From Candidatus Iainarchaeum sp. (lineage in GTDB: Archaea; Iainarchaeota; Iainarchaeia; Iainarchaeales; GCA-2688035): DNA of 19,007 nucleotides. Within the stretch, counting starts at the first letter, position 1; every line of letters starts with the position of its first letter. The notes beneath the pieces were generated by a model. It was not told the DNA's origin. It saw only the letters and a list, made by a program, of their open reading frames with translations, and ran no database searches. The translations under genes and the position numbers were made by a program. Positions 5,819 through 14,046 of this stretch are shown here, piece after piece. Where the stretch lies: assembly GCA_017609945.1 (NCBI GenBank), contig JAFCCZ010000007.1, positions 1 to 19,007 on the forward strand, read 5' to 3'.

Positions 5819-6109
5819 TTGTTAAGCCCTGCATTTGCCGCGCTTTGGGCGCAAGCCATAGATTTAAATTCTGGGAAAGCGTTTATTATTGCGGTTGCAG
5901 TGCACGTGGACGACAAGGTTTTGAAGAAGAAGGGCAAGATGCTTGAAATTGTTAATGACTTAAAGGCGCGCATGCGCGAGCTTGACAAAATGAAGAAGGA
6001 CATTGAATTCAAGAAGATCTCGCTCAATTCCTCGCCTAAGAAGAGCAAAGAGCTTCTTGAGGAGATAACAGTGCCATCTCTTGCAATGCTGAAGGAAAGC
6101 AGCAAATAG
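5819..6109 (+). CDS. Small helical protein of unknown function
   Basis: I do not recognise this 96-residue protein. After an uncharged first 28 residues it is strongly charged and helical (KARMRELDKMKKDIEFKK), probably coiled coil, with a Lys/Glu-rich C terminus. The start is uncertain. TTG 5819 has GGTGG 9 bases upstream and a TATA box at the right distance. In-frame GTG 5900, GTG 5906 and ATG 5939 would give shorter proteins that are almost entirely helical. It ends 13 bases before the DUF192 gene and probably shares its transcript. Confidence 0.6.
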   Translation: MLSPAFAALWAQAIDLNSGKAFIIAVAVHVDDKVLKKKGKMLEIVNDLKARMRELDKMKKDIEFKKISLNSSPKKSKELLEEITVPSLAMLKESSK

Positions 6110-6122
6110 GGCGTTTTTTAAA

Positions 6123-6473
6123 ATGCTTTTCAACAGAACCAGCGGAAAAATGATAATCAGGAAGGTGAGGCTTGCTTCCACTTCCTGGGGAAAGCTCAAG
6201 GGCCTGATGTTTGAGAACGGCAACAACTTTGATTACGCGCTTGTTTTCGTCCTGGAGCGCGAATCGGTTGCAATGGCAACAATTCACATGATGTTTGTTT
6301 TCTTTCCAATTGACGTGGTTTACCTTAACAGGGAGAGGAAGGTTGTTGACATTGTTTCAGGCCTGCGCCCCTTTACGCCCTCCTGCAGCCCGAAAAACCC
6401 AAGCAAGTTTTTTGTGGAGTTGCCTGCCGGAAAGAGCAAGGGCGTTTCAATTGGCGATGTTTTGGAGTGGTGA
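6123..6473 (+). CDS. DUF192 family protein
   Basis: This 116-residue protein matches the DUF192 pattern: an early segment LASTSWGKLKGLMF (the family's A-T-xxxRxxGLMFR region), a central MATIHMMFVFFPIDVVYLN (the family's W-M-xxTxxPLDVxF region), and a final ELPAGKSKGVSIGDVLEW (ELPAGxxxxxGIxxGD). The family is widespread in bacteria and archaea and has no settled biochemical role. Many members carry a signal peptide, but this one shows none. It lies between the small helical protein and the CYTH gene, which begins inside its last codons. Confidence 0.88.
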   Translation: MLFNRTSGKMIIRKVRLASTSWGKLKGLMFENGNNFDYALVFVLERESVAMATIHMMFVFFPIDVVYLNRERKVVDIVSGLRPFTPSCSPKNPSKFFVELPAGKSKGVSIGDVLEW

Positions 6474-6988
6474 GCTTGCGGGAGATTGAGGCAAAAATTT
6501 TGGAAGTTGACAGAAAGAAGCTTGAGGCAGAGCTTCGCAGGATTGGCGCAAAAAAGATTGGGGAGAGAAAGGTTGAGTCACAGTTTTTTGACTTTCCCAA
6601 AGACTCTTTGAAGCGAAAGGGGATGGTTCTCAGGCTTCGCTTGGACGGAAAGAAGACAATGCTTGCGGTTAAGAAGAAGAGGGGCAAGGCCAGGCTCAAG
6701 GAGCTTGACGAGTTTGAGGTTGAGGTAAGTGATTTTGGGGAAGTGCGCAGAATGCTTTTGCTTCTCGGCCTCAAAGAAACGCGTGCAATAACCAAAAGGC
6801 GAACTTCCTTCAAGCTTGGGAGGGCTGGCATTGAGATTGACAAAATTCCTGGAATTCCCTGCTTTGCCGAGATTGAAGCGCCCTCTGAAAAGCAGGTTGT
6901 TGCAGTGGCCAAAAAGCTTGGCTTTTCCGAGAAACAGCTGCTCCCTTGGAACATGTTTGACGTGCTCAGGCACTATGGAAAGAAGTAG
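6467..6988 (+). CDS. CYTH-domain protein (class IV adenylate cyclase / thiamine-triphosphatase-like)
   Basis: CYTH proteins form a beta-tunnel that binds triphosphate compounds with metal ions. The N-terminal signature EIEAKIL (ExExK) is present, followed by the basic strand RKGMVLRLRL, KKTMLAVKKKRG, then FEVEV, KRRTSF and the acidic strand GIEIDKIPGIPCFAEIEAP. The length of about 170 aa fits archaeal CyaB-like members. Substrate is open: the superfamily includes cyclases, thiamine triphosphatases and polyphosphatases. GTG 6467, GTG 6470 (a GTGA overlap with the DUF192 stop) and TTG 6476 are all possible starts. TTG 6476 has GGAG 8 bases upstream and places the ExExK motif near the N terminus as is usual, so I slightly favour it. 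Confidence 0.88.
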   Translation: MVSLREIEAKILEVDRKKLEAELRRIGAKKIGERKVESQFFDFPKDSLKRKGMVLRLRLDGKKTMLAVKKKRGKARLKELDEFEVEVSDFGEVRRMLLLLGLKETRAITKRRTSFKLGRAGIEIDKIPGIPCFAEIEAPSEKQVVAVAKKLGFSEKQLLPWNMFDVLRHYGKK

Positions 6989-6993
6989 GGTAA

Positions 6994-7167
6994 TTAATCC
7001 AAGGTCATTCCAACGTATTTTTCCTTGCAGTTATGGCAGCAAAAACTCTGGTAGTAAAGGTGGCCGGCACTCTCCTTTTCCACCTCTTTTCCGCACTGCA
7101 GGCAGTTCTTTTTAACTGCGGGAAGATTGTTTACAGAACCCCTTTTGATGTATTTTCCAAGATCCAT
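6994..7167 (-). CDS. Small zinc-finger-like protein (57 aa)
   Basis: The 57-residue protein has CxxC (Cys22, Cys25) and CCxxC (Cys43, Cys44, Cys47) with His36 between, a likely single zinc-binding treble-clef or ribbon. A reading from ATG 7233 would be 79 residues, but I prefer ATG 7167: it has AGGTG (7177-7173) at 5-base spacing, and a TATA-like TTAAATTT (7229-7222) lies inside the longer reading. The function is unknown; such proteins can bind nucleic acid or act as metal-site adaptors. It converges with the CYTH gene, ending 5 bases after it. Confidence 0.7.
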   Translation of the reverse strand: MDLGKYIKRGSVNNLPAVKKNCLQCGKEVEKESAGHLYYQSFCCHNCKEKYVGMTLD

Positions 7168-7221
7168 TAAAGCACCTGAAGGCAATTTTTTCTGAACAAT
7201 AACAGATTTTGGGAGTGGAAC

Positions 7222-7229
7222 AAATTTAA
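7222..7229 (-). promoter_or_regulatory. TATA-like box for the small zinc-finger gene
   Basis: Minus-strand TTAAATTT would start transcription near 7200, giving a leader of about 33 bases that contains the AGGTG ribosome-binding site before ATG 7167. Confidence 0.4.
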
Positions 7230-7271
7230 GCATATTGTTCAGGTAAGGCAGTGTCTGAACTGGAAAAATAA

Positions 7272-7305
7272 GAGGAAAGAAAAAATAGAGAGTTTTTCTT
7301 TCCTC
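7272..7305. terminator. Perfect 13-bp hairpin in the 7168-7440 intergenic region
   Basis: The arms GAGGAAAGAAAAA (7272-7284) and TTTTTCTTTCCTC (7293-7305) pair perfectly around an 8-base loop. Read on the minus strand it is followed by TTATTTTTCC, so it could end transcripts from the reductase gene or from a short RNA started near 7351. The rest of this 273-base gap holds a minus-strand TATA-like TTTTATATAT near 7373-7383 and no credible ORF. Confidence 0.55.
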
Positions 7306-7440
7306 CTTTGCCTTTTTGCCTTCTTGTTACAGAATCCGGGGGTGATAAACCCGTCAATAGTAAGTGCAAGGCGATATATAAAACCATCTTGTTTGGAAAG
7401 CTAACGCTTTTTTCAAAAATTTTTTAGGAAACCGAACTTT

Positions 7441-10212
7441 CTAGCTTAGGGCAAACCGCATTGCCGCCGGCGCAAGCCCCCAAAGCGAGGGCTTTAGCAG
7501 CATCTTCTTCACGAACTTGCTTGGCCTGTCCATGTTGCCGTGCTCTTCAAGAAACTGCTCAATCCCGGCATTCTTCGCCTTCACAAACAGCTTGTTAAGC
7601 TCCTCTCCATTGAGGGAATTAACATAGGAGTAAATCCTCCAATGAATTGATAGCTCTCTGTTCAGTTGCGAAAGATTTTTGTCATACTGGGAAAGCGAGC
7701 TGTGGTGCTTTAGGTGGTTTGCAATGGTTTCCGCTGCCACCGATGCCGCCTCCAGCCCCACAACTATTCCGCCGCCTGTGTTGTGTAATAGTATCGGCCC
7801 AATGCCGCCACAAAACATTTGAGTTGAGGGAATTTCAACGTCAAAAACATTTCCAGTGGTTGGATTTACTTTCTTCACTTCCTTTATTCGCATTATCATT
7901 ATTTTTTCTTTTATTAGATTATCTATAAATGTGTGCTGTTTGCTTTTTACTTCCATTCTGGCAAACACTTGCCGCAGTCTATTACTTGAAAGGTTTTGAT
8001 AAGTTGAATAAAGCGATGGGCCAAATTCTGCAATTATTTCCGATTTAAATTTTTGCTTGATTTCCTGCACTAACTCTTTCGGAATCAATTTTGTTGACTT
8101 GCCCTTGATTTTTGAACAAAATTTAATTAGTTCGCTGCGTTTGTCTTCGAAAACGTCCCCTAAAAAAAGCAGGTCTTCCTTTTTTGAGAAAGATATTTTA
8201 TAGCCATTTCTACACTTCACTTTCTTAGAAATGATCACTCTTTTTTTTGCTTTGAATTCTTCTATGGAAGGGAATAGACCAAGCTGAAATGACAACAACA
8301 CTAAATCGCTTGCCATTTTCCTGCTTATTGTTTTAACTGAAATTTCTGCTGAATAATTTTTTCGCCTTTCCGGGGTTCTTATTCTAATGTGACCATCTCC
8401 TCTTAAGTGCCCTTTAAGGAATTCTTTTTTCAATTCATCCGAAACATTAAATATTATCCATGGCACCTGCTTGTTTAGCGCCCCCTCACCGCATTTGAAT
8501 ATTTCTTTTAGCAATATCTTTACAAGAAGGCCGCCAAAGGTAATCGTTACCGCAGATTTTTCCTTAGTTAAAGGGTTTTGTTTTTCAATTATTTTTTCAG
8601 GCGTTATGCCAAATGATTTTTTGATACAATATATAACGTCGTCAACGTAACCCTTTTTGATGTCGTCAACCCCAAAAGTCATCGAACTGTTGTTGCTTTT
8701 GAATGAGCCCTCTGCGGCAAAATAGCCCAGCAACCTGCATAGCTCTTTTGAAACCAGTAATTTGTCATTTAACTTAATTTTGCTTCTCTCAACTGATACA
8801 GAAACGTCTTTGGGAACAATTCCCTCTCTTAAAAACCTTTCAAGTGGAATAGAATCGCAGTACCAGTATGCAGAGAGTTTCTTCTTCTCAACCTCTTTGT
8901 ATGATTTGAAAAGTTGATTGCGCCCTCCCTTAATCCTAAGCTTGCTTGTTAGGTAAGGACACTCTCTCATAATTTCTTCGATTACCTTTATCTCCTTCAC
9001 TTTCTCCGTTTTGGGAATTCCCTGATTTAACGCCAGGAAATCCTTTTCGGGGTCAAGGCTCTTTACCTCTTTTGCTTCAAATCCATTTTTCCCTACAACC
9101 ATCACACTGTGCGAAGAGGTGGCTTTTACTCTGTAACCCTTTTCAAGGATTATTTCAAAAAGCTCTTCGTCTATTTTATGCTTCAACAAAGTTTTTATCC
9201 CTTTAAACCCGTTGTTCTTACCGTTTTTTTCCGGGGACAGCGCGTAAATTTCCTCGCTTGGCAAAGTGATTTCGTATTGGTCGGTCAATAGCCGCTCATT
9301 GCTTGGATTGATAAGTTCCCTGTTTGCTAGTTCCCCAATTTTTTCATTGTGAATAAATCCTCTTTCGTCAAGTATAACTACGGCTTCTTCAAAATCTATG
9401 CTTGTTGCCTTTGTGTGGAACCCGGCGTCCCCCAAAAGCAGGGCATTGCCCTCAATTGCGTTCTTCAGCGGCTCCCTGATTGGAATCAGGGCGCTGCTCT
9501 TGCTCAAAACCCTTCCCTCTATTCTCTTCTCGCTCAAAAAGATTTTCAGGTGCTTTTCAACGTCCCGGCCAAGCTTTGCGCCCAATCCAATTCTTGCGAC
9601 ACTGCCTGACTCAGGAATTACCCATGCAAAAAAGCCCCTTGCATAGCTCCCAAAGTGAACCTCAACCATTTTCTCGTCAAAGCTTCCCTCAATGCGGTAC
9701 TGCAGGGCGTGCACAAAGCTTTCCCCGCCAATCTCAGGGTAAATGCTGTGCCTTATAATGCTGTTCGGCCCGTCCGCACCAACAACTATTTTGGATTTCT
9801 GCAACTCTCCGTGTCCCCTTGTTTCAAGAAAAAGGTTTCCGTTCCTGAAGTCAATAAGCTTTGAATTAAGCTTTACGGAAACATTTGCCTTCAAAGCCTG
9901 CTTGTAAAGCAGCTGGTCAAACTTGAACCTGTCAATTACCAGCGCAACCGGCTTTCTTTTCCTCACCTCAAGCACTGTGCCGTGCGGTGAAAAAATTCTT
10001 GCCCCAAAAACCCTGTTCAGGGCAAAATCCTGCTCCTCAATTCCAAGCTTTAGGCCGGAAAGCCCCTCCAAACTAACAAGCCCTGCGCACTGAACAGGCC
10101 TTCCAATATTGGAGTGCTCTTCAAGGACCTCTGTCTCAAAACCCTCCCCTGCAAGAAGAGTAGCGCACCTTAAGCCAACAGGCCCTGCCCCGACAACGTT
10201 AACCAGTGCCAT
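7441..10212 (-). CDS. Geranylgeranyl reductase family FAD-dependent oxidoreductase, intein-containing
   Basis: The spliced product (residues 1-270 plus 812-923, 382 aa) matches the geranylgeranyl reductase family, flavoenzymes that saturate the isoprenoid chains of archaeal lipids or polyprenol carriers. The N terminus has the Rossmann motif VGAGPVGLRCA. GRPVQCAGLVS is the family's P-x-x-C-x-G segment, VGADGPNS is the second FAD motif, and LLLGDAGFHTKAT plus TGGGIVVGLEAA form the conserved FAD/pyrophosphate loop. The intein sits exactly between those two halves. ATG 10212 has GGGAG upstream and a TATA-like ATTATAT (10257-10251). No close neighbour belongs to lipid synthesis except the prenyltransferase at 5022. 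Whether it acts on archaeol or on dolichol-type chains is unknown. Confidence 0.92.
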   Translation of the reverse strand: MALVNVVGAGPVGLRCATLLAGEGFETEVLEEHSNIGRPVQCAGLVSLEGLSGLKLGIEEQDFALNRVFGARIFSPHGTVLEVRKRKPVALVIDRFKFDQLLYKQALKANVSVKLNSKLIDFRNGNLFLETRGHGELQKSKIVVGADGPNSIIRHSIYPEIGGESFVHALQYRIEGSFDEKMVEVHFGSYARGFFAWVIPESGSVARIGLGAKLGRDVEKHLKIFLSEKRIEGRVLSKSSALIPIREPLKNAIEGNALLLGDAGFHTKATSIDFEEAVVILDERGFIHNEKIGELANRELINPSNERLLTDQYEITLPSEEIYALSPEKNGKNNGFKGIKTLLKHKIDEELFEIILEKGYRVKATSSHSVMVVGKNGFEAKEVKSLDPEKDFLALNQGIPKTEKVKEIKVIEEIMRECPYLTSKLRIKGGRNQLFKSYKEVEKKKLSAYWYCDSIPLERFLREGIVPKDVSVSVERSKIKLNDKLLVSKELCRLLGYFAAEGSFKSNNSSMTFGVDDIKKGYVDDVIYCIKKSFGITPEKIIEKQNPLTKEKSAVTITFGGLLVKILLKEIFKCGEGALNKQVPWIIFNVSDELKKEFLKGHLRGDGHIRIRTPERRKNYSAEISVKTISRKMASDLVLLSFQLGLFPSIEEFKAKKRVIISKKVKCRNGYKISFSKKEDLLFLGDVFEDKRSELIKFCSKIKGKSTKLIPKELVQEIKQKFKSEIIAEFGPSLYSTYQNLSSNRLRQVFARMEVKSKQHTFIDNLIKEKIMIMRIKEVKKVNPTTGNVFDVEIPSTQMFCGGIGPILLHNTGGGIVVGLEAASVAAETIANHLKHHSSLSQYDKNLSQLNRELSIHWRIYSYVNSLNGEELNKLFVKAKNAGIEQFLEEHGNMDRPSKFVKKMLLKPSLWGLAPAAMRFALS
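7780..9402 (-). other. Intein with LAGLIDADG homing endonuclease, 541 aa
   Basis: The intein is in frame, residues 271-811 of the precursor. It begins with Ser1 and block A (EEAVVILDERGFIHNEKIGEL). Block B TSSH is at 95-98 with the Thr and His of the N-terminal splice site. Two LAGLIDADG motifs follow, LLGYFAAEGS at 224-233 and FLKGHLRGDG at 328-337, with acidic Glu and Asp in place. Block F is VFDVEIPSTQMF at 519-530 and block G is ILLHN at 537-541. The next residue is Thr, so splicing would join KAT to TGGG with Ser1 and Thr+1 as nucleophiles. Sampled lines are about 25-42% GC against about 50% in an extein line, suggesting separate ancestry. All splicing and nuclease key residues appear intact. 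Confidence 0.95.
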
Positions 10213-10223
10213 TTTCTATCCAA

Positions 10224-10257
10224 CTCCCTAAAAATAACGCCCCTTTTGGTATATAAT
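10224..10257 (-). promoter_or_regulatory. Promoter region of the reductase gene
   Basis: Minus-strand ATTATAT (10257-10251) is a TATA-like box placing the start near 10228. GGGAG (10228-10224) lies 11 bases before ATG 10212 and may be a ribosome-binding site. Confidence 0.45.
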
Positions 10258-10302
10258 TGTTACAGCGCAAACCCTTAATTTAATGCCCCCCTAAACGCTA
10301 AC

Positions 10303-10313
10303 TTAAAATATTT
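10303..10313 (+). promoter_or_regulatory. TATA box giving a probably leaderless transcript
   Basis: TTAAAATATTT is centred 26 bases before ATG 10334, so transcription should start at or next to the start codon. No ribosome-binding site is visible, which agrees with a leaderless mRNA. Confidence 0.55.
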
Positions 10314-10333
10314 AACCGCTCAACATTAATAGC

Positions 10334-10693
10334 ATGGTTTTGGAGGTAATAACAGGGTTTGCCATGCTGGCAATAACCCTTTTTGTCCCAGGCTATTTTG
10401 TAAGCCTTGCGTTCTTTGCAAGAAAGAACGAGATTGACTGGATTGAAAGGATTACTCTGAGCTTTGTGCTGAGCATTTCGCTTCTGCCGCTCCTCGTTCT
10501 CTTTGAAAACCTCGTGCTTGGGGTTCCGATAAACATCTACTCGGTTGGCGGAACCCTTGCCCTTATAGTTTTGGCAGGACTTTTAACATACCTTTGGAGA
10601 ACAAGCGTTCCAAACCCGCCCGCACTCTGCAGAAAACTTGTTCCACCGGTCCCAAAAGAGGACGCTGTTCCAATAATTCCAAAGCTGAAATAA
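10334..10693 (+). CDS. DUF1616-like membrane protein
   Basis: This 119-residue protein has about three membrane helices: residues 5-25 (GFAMLAITLFVPGYFVSLAF), 40-62 and 70-88. The pattern VPGY, then a short charged loop with IDWIERITLSFVLS, then LLPLL is that of the DUF1616 membrane family. Many members are larger with an extracytoplasmic domain; here only the membrane part remains, followed by a Pro-rich cytoplasmic tail with prolines and lysines. It is therefore a short or reduced member. The function is unknown. It converges with the large surface protein gene, the two stops being 16 bases apart. Confidence 0.75.
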   Translation: MVLEVITGFAMLAITLFVPGYFVSLAFFARKNEIDWIERITLSFVLSISLLPLLVLFENLVLGVPINIYSVGGTLALIVLAGLLTYLWRTSVPNPPALCRKLVPPVPKEDAVPIIPKLK

Positions 10694-10709
10694 AACAAGA
10701 AAAAGGCGC

Positions 10710-13700
10710 CTACCCCTTATAAGCCCACTTTGGTTTCTTCTCTGCCTCTGACTTTGAGGGCATTACGCCCTTTACCTTCTGCACTACCCTCCTGTGCAAT
10801 GGCTCGTTCTCAACAACAGAGTGCAGGCCAAAAGGCCTTTCCTCTTTGCCCCTTGTAAGGTGCGACGCAACAAACACAATGATAAAGCCAACAACAATTA
10901 TCACAACAACGATCCCAAGCCCGTACAGTATTCCCACAAAGTCAACCGCGCCAAGGGCAAGGCCGCCGGTCGCGCCAAGATCCTGTTCGTCAAGCGAAGT
11001 CCCCTTGTTCAGCAGGATCGGCGGGACAAGGAACTTCTCCATTAGCTTCTTCTCAATCGTGCTGTCAGCATCTGCCTTTGTAGCAAGGTCAGTTCCCAGG
11101 CCGTAGAAAATCTCAACGGTTTCACCCTGCGGCACCTCAATATTGAAAACAATTATTGGGTCTGATTCAATTACCTCAAACGCAAAGTTGCTCACAATCT
11201 TGCCTGCGTCGTCAACAAACTCCTTTGGAATAAACTCAACTATTCTTATCTCACTGTTTCCGTCAATGTTTGAAACCACAATCTTAACGTTTGTGACATA
11301 GTTTGTCTTGTCGCCGTCAACAACCTTTGAAATCTCAAGAGACCTCTGCACGTTAAACCTGCCCATCAGGCCAATTGCCTCGTCCACGAGGCCGGCGCCC
11401 AGTCCCACTCCCTGAAGCAGGGTACCAGCATTCTCCGCATTGTAAGCGTAATCCACATCCGAATACTCCTCAATGCTGAACATGGTTAGCGCCGTTTCAA
11501 AGCCTGTCTTTGCCCCGTTCGCAAGATTCTTTGCGCCGGTGTAATTCTCCGCAGTAAACTGTGTGTCTGCATTGTCAAGCTTTGTCTGTGCGGAGTCAAT
11601 AGCGTCCTGCGTGTCAACCGAAATTGTCAGGCCCCTGCTTTCAATGTCCTCAACCAAATCGTCAACTTCCTGCTTTACAGCCTCTGCCGCATCAATTGCA
11701 TCCCGCGCCTCGTTAAGGTCCCCTGTCGGGCCGCCGCCCCCGTCGATTCCGTTGTCAACCGTTATGCTTCTCGTAGTGCTTGCAGAATTTACGCTTGCCG
11801 CCCTGTCAAGTGCCAGTGCCTTGAGGGTGTGCGCGCCATCTGAAACAGTCAAACTGTTCCAGTCAAGAATATAGTAGCCGCCGACTTTGCCTGTCACGGT
11901 CTCAATAATCACATTGTCAACGTAAAATTTAACCTGCCACATTCCGCTGTCGTCATCTGTTGCGTCAACCTTTAACTCAATTGTTCCAGAAACAGTCGCA
12001 TTGTTTGACGGAAAAACCCAGCTAACCGTTGGGTCTGTTGTGTCACCGGCTGTGCCGTTTCCCTCGGTTGGGGTCGCGCTGACTGTGGAGTGCTTGCCCC
12101 CTTCATTGTCAGCCCTGTCAACAGCGCTGACCCTGAAATCGTACTCTGTTCCGTTCGTAAGGCCTGAAACTGTGTAAGAAGTGCCTGAGGTTCCGCCATT
12201 GTAGTCGCCGTCAACGTAAATTTTGTAGGCTTCAGCGCCTGTTGTTGAGTCCCAGTCCAAAATAACCCTGTGGTTGCCAACCTCGGCAGTAAGGTTGTCA
12301 GGGGTGCTGGGATCTGTCCTGTCAAGGTAGCTCTCATCGTTTACCGTGCTTGACTCGTTTTCTGCAGCGTCCTTAAGCTTCAAATGGATTGTGAAGTCGC
12401 CATCATCCCCGCCTGGGCAGCCGTAATCCGAGGTTGTAAGGCTGAAATTGGTTACTGTTGTGTCGTAAGTTTGCCAGATCTTCCAATCTGTTCCGTTGCA
12501 GCTCAAGGCCATCTCCGTTGGGTCCCCTGAGACACCTTCAAGGTTAATCGTTGGGGTTGTGTCATTTGTGTAGCCTGAATTGTCATCAATTGAGATGTCA
12601 TCAATTGACGGGCCGGAAGTGTTAATTGTGAAGCTCCAGGTTTCTGACGTGTTGTTTTCAACCGAGTCGTTTGCATCAACGTAGATTGTAACGGTTGCTC
12701 CGTCCTCTTTTGCGTAAGGCAGGTTGTAAGAGTAAATGTTTCCGTTTGTTGTGGCAAAGATGTTAAAGTCGGCCAGGGCAATTATGTTCCCGTCAATAAT
12801 TATCACGTTAACGTCCGCGGCTATAGGCGATACCCCGCTTCCAGCGTCAGTAATGCTAAAGTTTATGTCAGGGGCCGCATCGCTTGTTGCGCCGCCTGAG
12901 GAAGGGACCCTGCCGCCTATGGCTGGCCCGGTTGAGTCGTTTGTGTAATCGGTACTTTTCTCCGTACTGTATCCAGTGCCGTCGTAGAGCACACAGTAAA
13001 CTGTGTTGGTTGAGTCGTCACTTTCCGCTGTTCCAGTGCAGCTTATGGTGTAGGGGCTCGGGCTTGCAGTTGATTCACAAAAGTCCTTCTTTGTGGCTGA
13101 TGCGCCTGTTGTTGTCGCGCAGTACAAATAAAGGTCGTCAGAGTCGTCGTCGGCAGGGTTTGTCACAGAAATTGTTACGTCCCCCCCTCCCTTTACCGGG
13201 TCAGGCGAATCTGAAACAGAGTCCATTGTTGGCACAGAGTTTGAAGCGGTTATTGTTACTGCCGCACTCTTAACCGCGAGTCCAGGGCTGGGGCCGGTTG
13301 CGGCAACCGGCGTTACCTCGCACTTCCATTCCTCGCCCTCGCTTGTGTTTGCTGAGCCAAGATTTTGGTCCGTTTGCCCTGCTTCCTCTACATCGTTCTT
13401 CAGCCATTTGAAAGTGCTTGTTCCCTCTGCGTCAAAATCATCAGTGTAAGTGTAATTGCATGTGAGCGTGTCAGATGTTGTGGGGCTGGTTGGGGTAACA
13501 TTTACATCGACCGCAGTTGGCGCAACGTTGTCGTTCACAGTAATGCTTGTATCGCTGGTGCAGACGATATAACCGGTATCTTTGAGCTCTAATTGGTCTA
13601 GTATGAAAGTCCCTGCCGCGTCGTATGTGCCGCAGGTAAATGTGCAGGTTCCGCTTGTGTCCCCCGTGCAGCTTAGGCTGTCTGGTATATATGCTGCTGT

Positions 13701-13892
13701 TCCGCCGCAGGAAATTTTAACTTCGTTATCGCCTGGTGGATTTGCAAACTCGGTGAATGTTGCGCTTACAATTGTTGAAGCGCCTGTTTCAATTGTTGCT
13801 GGCTCCTCTATAGGAAGAAGGGTGCAACCAGCAAAAATCCCAGGGGCTGCGAAAATAAGCAATAGTAACAAGAAGGCAAACTTTTTTATCAC
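10710..13892 (-). CDS. Large multidomain cell-surface protein with C-terminal anchor
   Basis: From GTG 13892 this gives about 1060 residues. It starts with a signal peptide (IKKFAFLLLLLIFAAPGIFAGC; FAGC is lipobox-like), continues with repeated Ig-like beta domains rich in Ser/Thr/Asp (to about 520), a fibronectin type III domain (about 530-615, with VILDW and YDFRVSAVD), and another Ig-like domain of the SWVFPSNNATVSG type (about 617-712). A helical segment (LNEARDAIDAAEAVKQEVDD, from about 724) and a further beta domain precede a membrane helix at about 986-1010 and a basic cytoplasmic tail of 50 residues. An upstream in-frame ATG at 13973 would put 27 hydrophilic residues before the signal peptide; GGGGG seven bases before GTG 13892 supports the shorter start. 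It is probably an S-layer-associated or adhesion protein. No catalytic domain is visible. Confidence 0.85.
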   Translation of the reverse strand: MIKKFAFLLLLLIFAAPGIFAGCTLLPIEEPATIETGASTIVSATFTEFANPPGDNEVKISCGGTAAYIPDSLSCTGDTSGTCTFTCGTYDAAGTFILDQLELKDTGYIVCTSDTSITVNDNVAPTAVDVNVTPTSPTTSDTLTCNYTYTDDFDAEGTSTFKWLKNDVEEAGQTDQNLGSANTSEGEEWKCEVTPVAATGPSPGLAVKSAAVTITASNSVPTMDSVSDSPDPVKGGGDVTISVTNPADDDSDDLYLYCATTTGASATKKDFCESTASPSPYTISCTGTAESDDSTNTVYCVLYDGTGYSTEKSTDYTNDSTGPAIGGRVPSSGGATSDAAPDINFSITDAGSGVSPIAADVNVIIIDGNIIALADFNIFATTNGNIYSYNLPYAKEDGATVTIYVDANDSVENNTSETWSFTINTSGPSIDDISIDDNSGYTNDTTPTINLEGVSGDPTEMALSCNGTDWKIWQTYDTTVTNFSLTTSDYGCPGGDDGDFTIHLKLKDAAENESSTVNDESYLDRTDPSTPDNLTAEVGNHRVILDWDSTTGAEAYKIYVDGDYNGGTSGTSYTVSGLTNGTEYDFRVSAVDRADNEGGKHSTVSATPTEGNGTAGDTTDPTVSWVFPSNNATVSGTIELKVDATDDDSGMWQVKFYVDNVIIETVTGKVGGYYILDWNSLTVSDGAHTLKALALDRAASVNSASTTRSITVDNGIDGGGGPTGDLNEARDAIDAAEAVKQEVDDLVEDIESRGLTISVDTQDAIDSAQTKLDNADTQFTAENYTGAKNLANGAKTGFETALTMFSIEEYSDVDYAYNAENAGTLLQGVGLGAGLVDEAIGLMGRFNVQRSLEISKVVDGDKTNYVTNVKIVVSNIDGNSEIRIVEFIPKEFVDDAGKIVSNFAFEVIESDPIIVFNIEVPQGETVEIFYGLGTDLATKADADSTIEKKLMEKFLVPPILLNKGTSLDEQDLGATGGLALGAVDFVGILYGLGIVVVIIVVGFIIVFVASHLTRGKEERPFGLHSVVENEPLHRRVVQKVKGVMPSKSEAEKKPKWAYKG

Positions 13893-14046
13893 TCCCAAAC
13901 CCCCAACACTCCTTAACAACCCATTATGCGTTATGTATAAGGTACCAATTAAGGCATCCTTTTTACTAGGCAATATTATCTTTGCACCATACTCTTTTTA
14001 ATTCTTTTTTAATCTCTTCCCTTCTAATCTGGCCGTGTGAATTATA

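Noticed and set aside
7168..7233. N-terminal extension of the zinc-finger protein to ATG 7233
   Set aside because: The extension overlaps the likely TATA box and ATG 7167 has the better ribosome-binding site.
7330..7355. tRNA or C/D-box RNA around GGGGGTGATAAACCC
   Set aside because: No cloverleaf can be drawn, and the C-box-like GTGATAA has no convincing D box partner.
13582..14001. Plus-strand 139-codon ORF
   Set aside because: It is antisense to the signal peptide and first domain of the surface protein, whose reading has clear domain structure; the ORF's composition is that of a complement frame.
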